A stretch of DNA of 64,000 bases, from assembly GCA_943369525.1 (NCBI GenBank), contig CALRNL020000004.1, forward strand, positions 124,001 to 188,000. The letters are read 5' to 3'. The notes beneath the pieces were generated by a model. It was not told the origin of the DNA. It made no database searches and was given only the letters and a program-made list of their open reading frames with translations. Numbering within the stretch: position 1 is the first letter of the stretch; each line of letters begins with the position of its first letter. The translations under genes were made by a program, and so were the position numbers. Origin of the DNA: BAIKAL-G1 sp943369525 (GTDB lineage Bacteria > Cyanobacteriota > Cyanobacteriia > PCC-6307 > Cyanobiaceae). This document shows, piece after piece, positions 50,125-58,774 of this stretch.

Positions 50125-50933
50125 GGTTGCTCAGGACAGGCGGCTTGGGGGTTGGCTGGCGCCGAGGGATCGGCTGCCCCGGTTGCGGGGCGCTGGTGGC
50201 CCTGGGGCGCTTGCTTGGGCGGAGCCTTGGAGAGGGTCTTCGGCACGCTCTCGGCTAGGCAATAACCCTGGCCACGCACGGTGTGGATTAGGCGCCGTTC
50301 GCCCTCCAGTTCCAATTTCTGGCGCAGGTAGCGCACGTACACCTCAATGATGTTGCTGGCGGCACTGTCTTGATCGGGCCAAACCACCTGCAGGATTGTG
50401 TCGCGGCTGACCACCTCGCCCGCCTGGTCCAGCAGCAGTTGCAGCAGGGCAAATTCCCGGGCCGTGAGGGCCAGGGACCGCTGGCCGCGCCAGGCTTCTT
50501 GGCGCCCGGGCACCAGGGACAAATCGGCCAAACGCAGCCGATCGTGGCGGGCTGCGCTCCGTTTGGCCAAGTTGGCATGCAGCCGCAACCGCATCAAAAG
50601 GTCGCTCGGGCCGGCCGAGGACAGCCAAAAATCGTGGGCGCCCCAGCTGAGGCTCTCGGAGCGGCCTAGGACGCTGTCGATTTCGATATCGAGCAGCAGG
50701 GGAATCGCCGGAAACTGGCGCCGCAACTGGGGGATGGCTCCGGCCTCCTCCAGCGCTAGCACCACTAAATCGGGTGTTCCCCAGCTGCCGGGGTCCTGGG
50801 GGGCGCCCTTAAGGCAGCCATAGCCGGATGCCTCCAGCCGGGGCGCCAGGCTCTGGCTGGAGGTCCCCAGCAGCAACAGGGTTGGACCGCGGGCGGCGCT
50901 GGCGGGGGGTGCCGGGCGAGGGGAGGCAGTCAA
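50121..50933 (-). CDS. OmpR/PhoB-type response regulator with a non-phosphorylatable receiver
   Basis: 270 residues. The C-terminal winged helix (~150-235) is intact: LALTAREFALLQLLLDQAGE, VVSRDTILQVVWPDQDSAAS, NIIEVYVRYLRQKLELEGER and RLIHTVRGQGYCLA. The N-terminal receiver-like domain (20-140) keeps the fold pattern, but the acidic pair after strand 1 is replaced (TLLLLGTSSQSL), the phospho-acceptor Asp position reads PDLVVLALEEAG, and the switch Lys is replaced (WLSSAGPSDLL). It must therefore work without phosphorylation, or by another ligand. A Pro/Ala-rich tail of ~35 residues follows. It overlaps the DUF192 gene. Confidence 0.86.
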   Translation of the reverse strand: MTASPRPAPPASAARGPTLLLLGTSSQSLAPRLEASGYGCLKGAPQDPGSWGTPDLVVLALEEAGAIPQLRRQFPAIPLLLDIEIDSVLGRSESLSWGAHDFWLSSAGPSDLLMRLRLHANLAKRSAARHDRLRLADLSLVPGRQEAWRGQRSLALTAREFALLQLLLDQAGEVVSRDTILQVVWPDQDSAASNIIEVYVRYLRQKLELEGERRLIHTVRGQGYCLAESVPKTLSKAPPKQAPQGHQRPATGAADPSAPANPQAACPEQP

Positions 50934-51018
50934 GGAGAAGCAGTTAAGGAGAAGTAGTTAAAGGGAAGCCAGGGTGAGCAGAAGCCGTTGGGAGCGGGGT
51001 TTGCCGCCCCCAGGGGGG

Positions 51019-51933
51019 TTAGCCAAGCCCATTGCCGGGTTTGGCCACATGGGGCAGGCCCCAGCCCAGTTTGTTGCGCAGCACTTGGAAGAACTCCTGG
51101 TTGGCCAGGCGCACAAAGCGCACCCCATGGTCGCTGCGGCGGATCAGGACCCGATCTTCAGGCCACACGTAGCAACCGGCGCTGCCATCCACCACCATCA
51201 TCAGCCGCTCCGGCGTGGCCGGAAACACCGTGACCGGTTCGCGATCACTAAACACCAGGGCCCTGGAGGCCAGGGAATGGGGCGCGATCGGGGTGAGCTG
51301 CAACACCGGGCAATCAGGTGTGATCACCGGGCCGCCGGCGCTGAGGGCGTAGGCGGTGGAGCCGGTGGGGGTGGAGAGGATTACCCCATCGGCGGCGATA
51401 TCCACCGGGGCGTGGCGGCCGATGGCGATCTCGAAATGGCACATGCTGGTGAGCGGTTCCCGGTGCAAGGCCATCTCGTTGAGGCAGAGCACCTCCCAGC
51501 GCCGCTGCTCGCCTCGCATCACGCTCACCACCAGCATGGTGCGCTCTTCCACGGTCCAGTCGCCGGCAATCACCTGGTCGAGGGCCTGGTCCAGTTCCGG
51601 CAGGTAGGCCTCGGCCAGGAAGCCCAGGTGGCCGGTGTTGATCGTCAGGATTGGCACGCCGATCGGCGCCGTCTGGCGGGCCGCCGAAAGCACGGTGCCA
51701 TCGCCGCCCAGCACGACCGCCAGCTCCAAATCGCTGCGGAAACTGGCAGGTACACAGGCCGCATAGCCCAGGGTGCGCAGGTGCTGGTCCGGGTTGGCGA
51801 AGCCCACCATGCCGCCGGCGCTGCTCACCCGCAGCACCTCGTAGCCCGCCTCTGCCAAACGCGACTCAATCGTGTCGGCGGTGTGCAGGGCCAGGTCCTT
51901 GCCGTCGTTGACGATCAGTCCGACGCGGGGCAC
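51019..51933 (-). CDS. nadK: NAD kinase
   Basis: 304-residue kinase making NADP from NAD and ATP. The diphosphate-binding GGDGT motif is in LAVVLGGDGTVLSAARQTAP, followed by INTGHLGFLAEAYL, LNEMALHREPLTSM (NE motif) and ADGVILSTPTGSTAYALSAG. Length is normal. The ATG at 51933 begins MPRVGLIVNDGKDLA, the usual start. pheS lies upstream by 98 bases and the response-regulator gene downstream by 85 bases, all on the minus strand. In cyanobacteria nadK often accompanies ndh and pheS genes; only pheS is present here. Confidence 0.97.
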   Translation of the reverse strand: MPRVGLIVNDGKDLALHTADTIESRLAEAGYEVLRVSSAGGMVGFANPDQHLRTLGYAACVPASFRSDLELAVVLGGDGTVLSAARQTAPIGVPILTINTGHLGFLAEAYLPELDQALDQVIAGDWTVEERTMLVVSVMRGEQRRWEVLCLNEMALHREPLTSMCHFEIAIGRHAPVDIAADGVILSTPTGSTAYALSAGGPVITPDCPVLQLTPIAPHSLASRALVFSDREPVTVFPATPERLMMVVDGSAGCYVWPEDRVLIRRSDHGVRFVRLANQEFFQVLRNKLGWGLPHVAKPGNGLG

Positions 51934-52031
51934 CGATCGTGGGCAGGGGGCCTAAGGAGTTTATGGGTGGAGGGTCCCAAGCGGCTCGCCGCAGCGGCGA
52001 ACCCCAGCGAATGGCTCCCTAACCTTGATCC

Positions 52032-53039
52032 CTAAAACTGCTCCAGGAAGCGCAGGTCGCTGGTGAACAGGCGGCGGATGTCATCGATGCCGTGGCGCAC
52101 CATGCAGAAGCGCTCCACCCCCAGGCCTGCGGCGAAGCCACTCCACCGGTCCGGATCCAGGCCCAATCCCTCGAGCACCGCCGGATCCACCATGCCGCAG
52201 CCCATGACCTCCAGCCAACGGCCACGCCACTGCACGTCCACCTCGGCGGAGGGCTCGGTGAAGGGGAAATAGCTGGCCCGAAAACGCACCGGTAAGTCGC
52301 CAAAAAATTGTTGTAGGAAGGTGGTCACCGTGCCGCGCAGGTGGCTGAAATCGAGCCCCTCATCAATCGCTAGCACCTCCACCTGGTGGAATACCGGTGA
52401 GTGGGTGGCATCCACCGCATCGCGCCGGTAAACCCTCCCCGGGGCTACGATTCGCACCGGCGGTGGGTTGTTTTCAAGGTGGCGAATTTGCACCGGGGAG
52501 GTGTGGGTCCGCAGTAATTCGTTGGCGGACAAATAAAAGGTGTCCTGCATGTCCCGCGCCGGGTGGTGCGGAGGGATGTTCAAGGCGGTGAAGTTGTAGT
52601 GGTCCGTTTCGATTTCCGGGCCCTCTTCGACCCGGTAGCCAAGGCCCGCAAAAATATCAACAATTTCCTCAATTGTGCTAACAAGCGGATGGCGATGACC
52701 GGGCAGAATGAAGCTGCTGGGGGCCGTGACATCAAGGGTTTCCTGGCTGATGCGCTCCCCTAGGGCCGCCGATTTCACCGCTTCGAGCCGCTGGCTGAGC
52801 AGGCCCTGGACCAGCTCCTTGAGCACGTTGGCCCGCTGACCCATCAGGGGCCGCTCCTCGGCCGCCAGCTTGCCCATGGCCCCGAGCACGGCCGAGAGTT
52901 GGCCCTTTTTGCCCAGCAGGCCCACCCGCAGGCTTTCCAGGTCGCTGGCGCTGTTGGCGGCGGCGATGGCATCGGCGGCCTGGGCTTCGAGCTGCTCCAG
53001 CTGGCCAGTGAGCTCCTGCAGGCTGGGGGTAGCGCTCAC
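52032..53039 (-). CDS. pheS: Phenylalanyl-tRNA synthetase alpha chain
   Basis: 335-residue catalytic subunit of the heterotetrameric synthetase. An N-terminal coiled coil (QELTGQLEQLEAQAADAIAA) for tRNA binding precedes the class II core with PHHPARDMQDTFYLSANELL, RTHTSPVQIRHLE, and the motif 2 area GRVYRRDAVDATHSPVFHQV. Motif 3 is GLGVERFCMVRHGIDDIRRL at the end. It starts at 53039 (MSATPSLQELTG). It diverges from surE by 80 bases. pheT is not in the window. Confidence 0.97.
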   Translation of the reverse strand: MSATPSLQELTGQLEQLEAQAADAIAAANSASDLESLRVGLLGKKGQLSAVLGAMGKLAAEERPLMGQRANVLKELVQGLLSQRLEAVKSAALGERISQETLDVTAPSSFILPGHRHPLVSTIEEIVDIFAGLGYRVEEGPEIETDHYNFTALNIPPHHPARDMQDTFYLSANELLRTHTSPVQIRHLENNPPPVRIVAPGRVYRRDAVDATHSPVFHQVEVLAIDEGLDFSHLRGTVTTFLQQFFGDLPVRFRASYFPFTEPSAEVDVQWRGRWLEVMGCGMVDPAVLEGLGLDPDRWSGFAAGLGVERFCMVRHGIDDIRRLFTSDLRFLEQF

Positions 53040-53119
53040 ACAGATGTTGCGTTCAGAACCGGAGCTTAAGCAGCCACCCCCCTACCGTTCTGGCTGAACC
53101 CAGCGCCAGCCGAGCCGCG

Positions 53120-53914
53120 ATGGCCCCTTTGCGGATTCTGATCAGCAACGACGACGGGGTGTTCGCCGCCGGCATCCGCGCCCTGGCCGCCGAAGCCGCC
53201 CGCCGTGGCCACCTGGTCACGGTGGTTTGCCCGGACCAGGAGCGTTCGGCCACCGGCCATGGCCTCACCCTGCAGACGCCCCTGCGGGCCGAACGGGCTG
53301 ATGCCTTGTTTGGCGAAGGGGTCACCGCCTGGGCCTGCAGCGGCACCCCGTCGGACTGCGTCAAGTTGGCCCTGTTTCGCCTGCTCGATGGGCCGCCCGA
53401 CCTGGTGCTCTCGGGTATCAACCACGGCCCCAACCTCGGCACCGATGTGCTCTATTCCGGCACGGTGTCAGCCGCCATGGAGGGCACGATTGAGGGCTTG
53501 CCGGCCCTGGCCGTGAGTAGTGCTGATTTCCAGTGGCGCCAATTCGAGCCAGCGGCGCGCCTGGCCCTGGATGTGGCCGAACACACCCACGCCCAGGGCT
53601 GGCCGGAGGGCCTGCTGCTCAATCTCAACGTGCCGCCCTTGCCGGAGGGCTCGATCGGCCCCCTGCGTTGGTGCCGCACGGCGGTGCGCCGCTACATCGA
53701 CCAGTTCGATAAGCGCTCCGACCCCAGGGGGCGCACCTATTACTGGCTGGCCGGTGAGGTGGTTGATGACATCGACGCGGCCGTGGCCGGTCCGCCCGAC
53801 TGGCCGACGGATGTGGCCCATGTGGCGGGGGGGGGCGCGTCCCTCTCCCCATTGCAGCCGGAATTGTTCTGGCGTGGCAACCCGGCGGCCCTGCCGGCCC
53901 TGCCGGTTCAGTAG
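53120..53914 (+). CDS. surE: 5'/3'-nucleotidase SurE
   Basis: 264-residue metal-dependent phosphatase of nucleoside monophosphates. The metal-binding Asp pair is RILISNDDGVFAAGIRALAA, with Ser in AWACSGTPSDCVKLALFRLL and the Asn in LVLSGINHGPNLGTDVLYSG. GTVSAAMEGTIEGLPALAVS is the family's other hallmark. A GC-rich tail follows the last conserved segment. The ATG at 53120 is preceded by CAGCCGAGCCGCG. It is convergent with the DUF3611 gene. Confidence 0.95.
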   Translation: MAPLRILISNDDGVFAAGIRALAAEAARRGHLVTVVCPDQERSATGHGLTLQTPLRAERADALFGEGVTAWACSGTPSDCVKLALFRLLDGPPDLVLSGINHGPNLGTDVLYSGTVSAAMEGTIEGLPALAVSSADFQWRQFEPAARLALDVAEHTHAQGWPEGLLLNLNVPPLPEGSIGPLRWCRTAVRRYIDQFDKRSDPRGRTYYWLAGEVVDDIDAAVAGPPDWPTDVAHVAGGGASLSPLQPELFWRGNPAALPALPVQ

Positions 53915-53926
53915 GCAGCTCGCCCC

Positions 53927-54511
53927 TCAGCTGGCGTTGGGGCGATAGATGCGTTGCAGCAGCCACAGGCTGATGCCCAGGCCAATCAGGTGGGCGAACA
54001 ACACCTGGGTGTTGCTAAGCACCGAGAGCATCTCGATCGAGGTGATCGGGTAGCCCATCAGGTTGGGGCGTCCCCCAGGCAAGGCCATCTGGCCGCCGAT
54101 GAAGCCCGGCACCTGCATGGAGGCCTGCACAAATAGGCTGCCGGCCATAGCCTGGTAGCCCAAGGCAGCCAGGGTCAGCCCCACCAGGTCGGCGAATAGG
54201 CCCCGCTTAATCAATTTGGCGGTTTCGCCCTTGCTTGGCCGGGCGGCGCTGTTGAGGGCCCGGCCGCAGCGCACCTCCAGCCAGCTTTGCCACAGGCTCC
54301 AGAGCAGCACCAGAAACGCCAGGGTTGTCATCGAGAGGCCCGGGCCCAGGCCCAGGGCGCGGTCGCCGCGGCCGGCCAGTTGGCCGCCGATGTTGTTGAA
54401 GATCAGCACCCCCACCACCACCACGGCCAGCACCAGCTGGATCCAGAAGCGCGCCCAGCCGACGCGGCGCAGGGCGGCCGAGATGAGCTGGAGATCGAGG
54501 CGGTCGGCCAT
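53927..54511 (-). CDS. DUF3611 family membrane protein
   Basis: 194 residues with four likely transmembrane segments: FWIQLVLAVVVVGVLIFNNI, LSMTTLAFLVLLWSLWQSWL, LFADLVGLTLAALGYQAMAG and VLFAHLIGLGISLWLLQRIY. The LQLISAALRRVGWARFWIQL start and the LIKRGLFADLVGL segment match DUF3611, found in cyanobacteria and plastids with unknown role. The ATG at 54511 (MADRLDLQLISAAL) is preferred over 54559. Divergent from ribF. Confidence 0.88.
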   Translation of the reverse strand: MADRLDLQLISAALRRVGWARFWIQLVLAVVVVGVLIFNNIGGQLAGRGDRALGLGPGLSMTTLAFLVLLWSLWQSWLEVRCGRALNSAARPSKGETAKLIKRGLFADLVGLTLAALGYQAMAGSLFVQASMQVPGFIGGQMALPGGRPNLMGYPITSIEMLSVLSNTQVLFAHLIGLGISLWLLQRIYRPNAS

Positions 54512-54662
54512 CGGGAGGGGGCAGGGGCGGCAGGGCCGCGAGCCGCCCAAACTTGCCACGGCCCCGCTGGCTTCGGCCAGGTTTGGCCCCTGGCGGCCCT
54601 AGGCGCCGCCCCTAAAGCTGCCATGGGAGAATCGACGTCACGAGGGTGACGGTGGTTCGAGC

Positions 54663-55604
54663 GTGATTCCCCTTCGTAACCCGGATGGGGCCCAGGGCCC
54701 GACGGCGGTGGCCCTTGGCAGTTTTGATGGGCTCCATCGCGGCCACCGCCGGGTGATCGGGGCGGTCACGGACCGCACCACCCCAGGCGGGGTGGCGCTG
54801 GTTCCCACGGTGGTGAGTTTTTGGCCCCACCCCCGGGAGGTGCTTTACGGCGACAGCCGTCTGCGCCTGGACCTGCCGGCCGAAAAGCTCTCCCTGCTGG
54901 AGCCCTTGGGCATCGACCAGTTGGTGTTGGTGCCCTTCAGCCTGGCCCTGGCCCAGCTCAGCCCGGAAGCTTTTGTGCAGCAGGTGTTGGTCGACCAGCT
55001 ACGGGCGGGCCAGATCGCCGTGGGCGAGAACTTCCGCTTCGGCGTCGGCCGCAGTGGCGATGCGGCCGCCCTGGGGCGGATTGGGGCGGTGCTGGGCGTC
55101 GGTGTGACGGTGGTGCCGATGCTTTGGGATGGGCGCGAGCGCTTCAGCAGCAGCCGCATCCGCCGGGCCCTGGCCAGCGGCGAGCTCGCCGAGGCAGCCC
55201 GCCTGCTGGAGCGCCCCTATCGCTTCAGTGGTCAGGTGGTGCGGGGGCGCCAGCTCGGGCGCCAGCTGGGCTGGCCCACCGCCAACCTCCAGGTGGATGG
55301 CCGCAAGTTCTTGCCGTTAGAAGGGGTCTATGCCGCCTGGGCCCGGGTCAATGGCGGCGAGCCCTGGGCGGCCGTGATGAACCTGGGGCCCCAGCCCACG
55401 GTTGATCCCCTGGCCCCCTCGGCGGTGGAGGTGCACCTGTTGGGCCGCAGCCTGGAGTTGGTGGGGGCCGAGATCCAGGTGGAACCGGTGGCCCTGCTGC
55501 GCCAGCAACAGACCTTTCCAGGCCTGGAGGCCCTCCAGGCCCAAATCGGCGCCGACGCCGAGCGGGCCCAGGCCGTGCTCGATGCCGCCCCCAGACCTGG
55601 GTGA
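54663..55604 (+). CDS. ribF: Bifunctional riboflavin kinase / FAD synthetase
   Basis: 313-residue two-domain enzyme producing FMN and FAD. The N-terminal adenylyltransferase has ALGSFDGLHRGHRRVIGAVT (GxFDGxHxGH) and the SSRIRRALASGELAEAARLL segment. The C-terminal kinase has GRQLGWPTANLQVDGRKFLP (PTAN) and EGVYAAWARVNGGEPWAAVM followed by NLGPQPT. The start is the GTG at 54663, giving VIPLRNPDG after initiation. No FMN riboswitch was seen in the short upstream gap. Confidence 0.97.
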   Translation: MIPLRNPDGAQGPTAVALGSFDGLHRGHRRVIGAVTDRTTPGGVALVPTVVSFWPHPREVLYGDSRLRLDLPAEKLSLLEPLGIDQLVLVPFSLALAQLSPEAFVQQVLVDQLRAGQIAVGENFRFGVGRSGDAAALGRIGAVLGVGVTVVPMLWDGRERFSSSRIRRALASGELAEAARLLERPYRFSGQVVRGRQLGRQLGWPTANLQVDGRKFLPLEGVYAAWARVNGGEPWAAVMNLGPQPTVDPLAPSAVEVHLLGRSLELVGAEIQVEPVALLRQQQTFPGLEALQAQIGADAERAQAVLDAAPRPG

Positions 55605-55643
55605 GGAAGGCCCACCTGCCTTGAACAACCCTGGGACCCGATT

Positions 55644-55832
55644 TCAGCCGGGCAGATAGGCGTTGCTCAGGCCCCAACTAATGAACAGGCCGATGCCCCC
55701 CAGCAGCAGAATTCCCGTAACAAGCAGCCCCATCGCGCTTTCGGATCCACCCTGATCCATGGCTGATTTGAGGCAATGGAAGCCCCCCCAACCTAGGCCG
55801 GTGGCCCACACCCAGGCCGTGATCCCCAGCAC
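55644..55832 (-). CDS. Small two-helix membrane protein
   Basis: 62 residues with two hydrophobic segments: ITAWVWATGLGWGGFHCLKS and GLLVTGILLLGGIGLFISWG, joined by AMDQGGSESAM and ending LSNAYLPG. The start is the GTG at 55832. It reads as a conserved-looking inner-membrane or thylakoid mini-protein; I cannot name it. It lies between ribF (convergent) and thiE (divergent, 27 bases away). Confidence 0.68.
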   Translation of the reverse strand: MLGITAWVWATGLGWGGFHCLKSAMDQGGSESAMGLLVTGILLLGGIGLFISWGLSNAYLPG

Positions 55833-55859
55833 GGTTTGCCCCCATCCCCCCGCCCCCCC

Positions 55860-57113
55860 ATGGAACCTGCCCCGTTCCCGAGTCCCAGTGCCGAACCACC
55901 AGCCATGGCATCGTCAGTTGCTGAACGGCTCGCCATCGACCCGCAAGCTGACGACCCGCGAGCTGACGACCCGCAAGTTGTCGCCAGGCCAGCACTTGAA
56001 ATGCAGGCCTTAGAGCCCCAATCCGGCCCGGCGGAAGCCCTGGAGCAACGGGCGATCGAGCGCTTGCTTGATGCCAACCTCGACCGGGCCCGGGAAGGGC
56101 TGCGGGTGATCGAAGACTGGTGCCGTTTTGGCCTGGAACGCCCCGATCTTGTGAGCCGCACCAAGGATTTTCGCCAGCGCCTGGGCCGCTGCCACCAGGC
56201 CCGCTACAAGCTGGCCCGCCACACGGCCACCGATCCGGCGGCAGGCATGGCCCATGGGGCCCAGGCCGAGCGCCAGGGGGCCGCTGCCGTGGTGGCGGCG
56301 AATTGCGGCCGGGTCCAGGAGGCCCTCAGGGTTTTGGAGGAATTTGGCCGCAGCGGCGAGGGCCCCCTGGCCGGGGAAGCTGCCGCCATCCGCTACGGCC
56401 TCTACGACCTAGAGGTGGATGTGCTGCGGGCTGCGGCCGGCCCCGGCTGGCGGCGAGAGCTGTTGCAGCATTGCCGGCTCTATCTCGTCACCAGCCCGGC
56501 CGCCAACCTGGAGGCCGTGGTGGCCGCAGCCCTGGGGTCGGGCGTGCGGCTGGTCCAATACCGGGCCAAGGCGGAAGCCCCTGCTGGGGGAGGTCCGGCG
56601 ATCACCGACCAGCAACGGCTCGCAGAAGCTCGGGCCCTACGCCAGCTCTGTGCTCGCCACGGCGCCCTGTTCCTGGTGAACGACCGCCTCGACCTGGCCC
56701 TGGCCGTGGATGCCGATGGGGTGCACCTGGGCCAGGACGACCTGCCCCCCGCCATCGCCCGGCGCCTGCTGGGGCCCGATCGCTTAATCGGCCGCAGCAC
56801 CAACCGGCTGGCGCACTTGCACCAGGCCGTGGCCGATGGCTGCGACTACGTCGGGGTGGGGCCCGTGAATGCCACCCCCACCAAGCCGGGCCGGGACCCG
56901 GTCGGCCTCGACTACGTGCGCCAGGCGGCCGCCGAAAGCCCGATTCCCTTCTTCGCCATTGGCGGCATCGATGCCAGCAACTTGGGGGAGGCCCTCGCCG
57001 CTGGCGCCACCCGGGTGGCGGTGGTGCGGGCGATCACCGAGGCCGCCGATCCCGGCGCCGCCAGCGCCGAATTGCTGGCGCGCCTGGCCCCGGTGGGGCT
57101 GGATCGGCCATGA
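55860..57113 (+). CDS. thiE: Thiamine-phosphate synthase with the cyanobacterial N-terminal extension
   Basis: 417 residues. The C-terminal ThiE TIM barrel (~205-415) shows RLYLVTSPAANLEAVVAAAL, VRLVQYRAKAEAP, FLVNDRLDLALAVDADGVHL, and YVGVGPVNATPTKPGRDPVG. It couples the thiazole and pyrimidine units of thiamine. The preceding ~170 residues (RLLDANLDRAREGLRVIEDW, and ANCGRVQEALRVLEEFGR) are the helical extension of cyanobacterial ThiE, of unknown role. Residues 25-45 carry a repeat (DPQADDPRADDPQV) encoded by a 15-base tandem repeat. The ATG at 55860 is chosen over a TTG at 55836. thiS overlaps its stop. Confidence 0.93.
   Translation: MEPAPFPSPSAEPPAMASSVAERLAIDPQADDPRADDPQVVARPALEMQALEPQSGPAEALEQRAIERLLDANLDRAREGLRVIEDWCRFGLERPDLVSRTKDFRQRLGRCHQARYKLARHTATDPAAGMAHGAQAERQGAAAVVAANCGRVQEALRVLEEFGRSGEGPLAGEAAAIRYGLYDLEVDVLRAAAGPGWRRELLQHCRLYLVTSPAANLEAVVAAALGSGVRLVQYRAKAEAPAGGGPAITDQQRLAEARALRQLCARHGALFLVNDRLDLALAVDADGVHLGQDDLPPAIARRLLGPDRLIGRSTNRLAHLHQAVADGCDYVGVGPVNATPTKPGRDPVGLDYVRQAAAESPIPFFAIGGIDASNLGEALAAGATRVAVVRAITEAADPGAASAELLARLAPVGLDRP
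55938..55982. repeat. 15-base tandem repeat inside thiE
   Basis: The unit GACCCGCAAGCTGAC is repeated about three times in the 5' part of thiE, with single-base differences, encoding (DPQAD)(DPRAD)(DPQVV). The period equals that of the repeat upstream of psbA, but the sequence is unrelated. It lies in a region likely to be disordered in the protein. Confidence 0.75.
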
Positions 57114-57337
57114 CGGACCAGGCCCTAACGCCCACTTGGGTGCTGCTCAATGGCGAAAAGCGCGCCTGCCCAGGCGGTTTGAGCCTGGAGGCCGTGTTGG
57201 AGCACTTCGGCTACCAGCCCCAGCTGGTGGTTGTGGAGTTCAACGGCGAGATCTTGGCCCGCCGCCATTGGCCAGGGCAGCCGGTTCGGCAAGCCGACGC
57301 CCTTGAGGTCGTCACCATCGTGGGGGGTGGTTCCTAG
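57110..57337 (+). CDS. thiS: Sulfur-carrier protein ThiS
   Basis: 75-residue ubiquitin-fold protein whose C-terminal thiocarboxylate donates sulfur for the thiazole of thiamine. WVLLNGEKRACPGGLSLEAV, VVVEFNGEILARRHWPGQPV and ADALEVVTIVGGGS match the family. The ATG overlaps the thiE stop (ATGA), so the two are coupled. The protein ends GGGS rather than the bare Gly-Gly that is adenylated, so one residue may need removal or the last Ser may be tolerated. Followed 27 bases later by DUF1517. Confidence 0.92.
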   Translation: MTDQALTPTWVLLNGEKRACPGGLSLEAVLEHFGYQPQLVVVEFNGEILARRHWPGQPVRQADALEVVTIVGGGS

Positions 57338-57363
57338 ATTTCCAGCAGTTCTGGTCTCCTGTC

Positions 57364-58356
57364 TTGGCCCTTTTCCGCCCGACACAGCGCCCCTTGCAAT
57401 TCCGGGGCCTGACCTATCCCCTGCTTTGGCGCCGTCTTTGTAGCGGCCTCTTACTGCCGGTGCTGGTTGCCTTGTTATTGGTAATGCCGGAGCCGGCCCT
57501 GGCCGCCAGTGGCGGCCGCATTGGCGGTGGCAGCTTCCGCTCTTCGCCCATGCCCCGCAGTTACGGCGGCGGCGGTTATGGGGGCGGCGGCTATTCCCGT
57601 GGTTATGGCGGCGGCGGCATCGGCTTCCCCTTCCTGATTCCCTTCTTCGGCTTCGGTGGCGGGGGGCTGTTCGGTTTCCTGATCCTGATGGCCGTTGTGG
57701 GGCTGTTCGCCAATGCCTTGCGGGGCGGTGGCGCTGGCGGTGGCGGCGGAGCGATCGGTTCAGGTGAGCCTGGCCCGATTTCGACCTACCGGCCCGATGG
57801 CCCGGTGGCCATTGCCCAACTGCAGGTGGGCCTGCTTGCCAGCGCCCGCGACCTGCAGCAGGACCTCCGCGGCCTGGCCGCCACCGCTGACACCAGCTCC
57901 AATGCGGGCCTGCAACGGGTGCTGCAGGACACCACCTTGGCCCTGCTGCGCCATCCCGACCTCTGGGTTTACGCCAGCGCCGAAGTGGGCCAGGTGCCCT
58001 TCGGGGCGGCCGAGTCCACCTTCAACAGGCTCTCGATGACCGAGCGGAGCAAGCTCAGCCGCGAGGTGACCAGCAACGTGGCTGGCCAGAAATTGGAGGA
58101 TCGCCCCGGGCTGGTCGGCAACGCCGATGCCACCAGCGATTACATCGCCATAACCCTGCTGGTGGCCAGCCGCTCCCGGCTCAGCCTCAAACCACTCAAG
58201 GCTGACGAAGACCTACGCGAGTCCCTGCGGCTGCTGGGCTCGGTGTCCTCAAGCGAGCTGCTGGCCTTAGAGGTGATCTGGCAGCCCGAAGGGGCCGGCG
58301 AGGTCCTTAGCACCGAGGAACTGCTCACTGCCTATCCAAATCTGCAGCATCTGTGA
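57364..58356 (+). CDS. DUF1517 family membrane protein
   Basis: 330 residues. A signal or anchor segment (LLLPVLVALLLVMPEPALAA) is followed by a Gly-rich stretch (RSYGGGGYGGGGYSRGYGGG) and a hydrophobic FPFLIPFFGFGGGGLFGFLI LMAVVGLF region, then the DUF1517 domain from ~145: VAIAQLQVGLLASARDLQQD and SDYIAITLLVASRSRLSLKP. The family is found in cyanobacteria and chloroplast thylakoids, role unknown. The start is the TTG at 57364. A GAACTC-TTCGG-GAGTTC hairpin lies 74 bases past the stop, without a T run. Confidence 0.9.
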   Translation: MALFRPTQRPLQFRGLTYPLLWRRLCSGLLLPVLVALLLVMPEPALAASGGRIGGGSFRSSPMPRSYGGGGYGGGGYSRGYGGGGIGFPFLIPFFGFGGGGLFGFLILMAVVGLFANALRGGGAGGGGGAIGSGEPGPISTYRPDGPVAIAQLQVGLLASARDLQQDLRGLAATADTSSNAGLQRVLQDTTLALLRHPDLWVYASAEVGQVPFGAAESTFNRLSMTERSKLSREVTSNVAGQKLEDRPGLVGNADATSDYIAITLLVASRSRLSLKPLKADEDLRESLRLLGSVSSSELLALEVIWQPEGAGEVLSTEELLTAYPNLQHL

Positions 58357-58556
58357 TCACCTGCTTGTAGCCAAGGCCCAGCTTTTGGCCTCAAGCTCTT
58401 CGCAATTTCAACGGTTTTGGCGACCTTAAGGAACTCTTCGGGAGTTCAGCCTGTTATTAGGGCTGAAAAGGCAGGGAGATTGCGTATGGTTTCCAACACG
58501 AATTCAAGCGTTTACTCCCCGTGGGTCACCCCCTTCCCAGACCCGATCCGCGTGTC

Positions 58557-58688
58557 ATGAAATGGCAGGCCAATGGCGAACTGGCCGATAACGATCTCCA
58601 CGTGCTCATCTCGCACCTACAGCTGGTGGAAACCGAGGAGCGTTCCAGCGAGCTCTGCCGCCTCTCCCAGAAGCAGACCCGGGGCTGA
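58557..58688 (+). CDS. Tiny hypothetical protein, 43 residues
   Basis: The ATG at 58557 encodes MKWQANGELADNDLHVLISH, LQLVETEERSSELCRLSQKQ, TRG. It reads as a single amphipathic helix with a Trp near the start. A GTG at 58521 in frame would add 12 residues. I recall similar tiny proteins in picocyanobacteria but cannot name this one. It precedes another tiny ORF by 86 bases. Confidence 0.5.
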   Translation: MKWQANGELADNDLHVLISHLQLVETEERSSELCRLSQKQTRG

Positions 58689-58774
58689 GGTCCCGGCCGG
58701 TTCAGGGCCTGACCCTGGGCCCTGGCGCCCGCTCTTGCGGCTACGCACAGTGCGGCCCAGCAGTGCCTGAGCCC

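Noticed and set aside
50974..52035. 353-codon plus-strand frame
   Set aside because: It is antisense to nadK, which is complete and canonical.
54640..54675. GGTTCGAGCG before ribF as tRNA-like
   Set aside because: It lacks the paired T-stem and no cloverleaf fits; it is simply upstream sequence of the GTG start.
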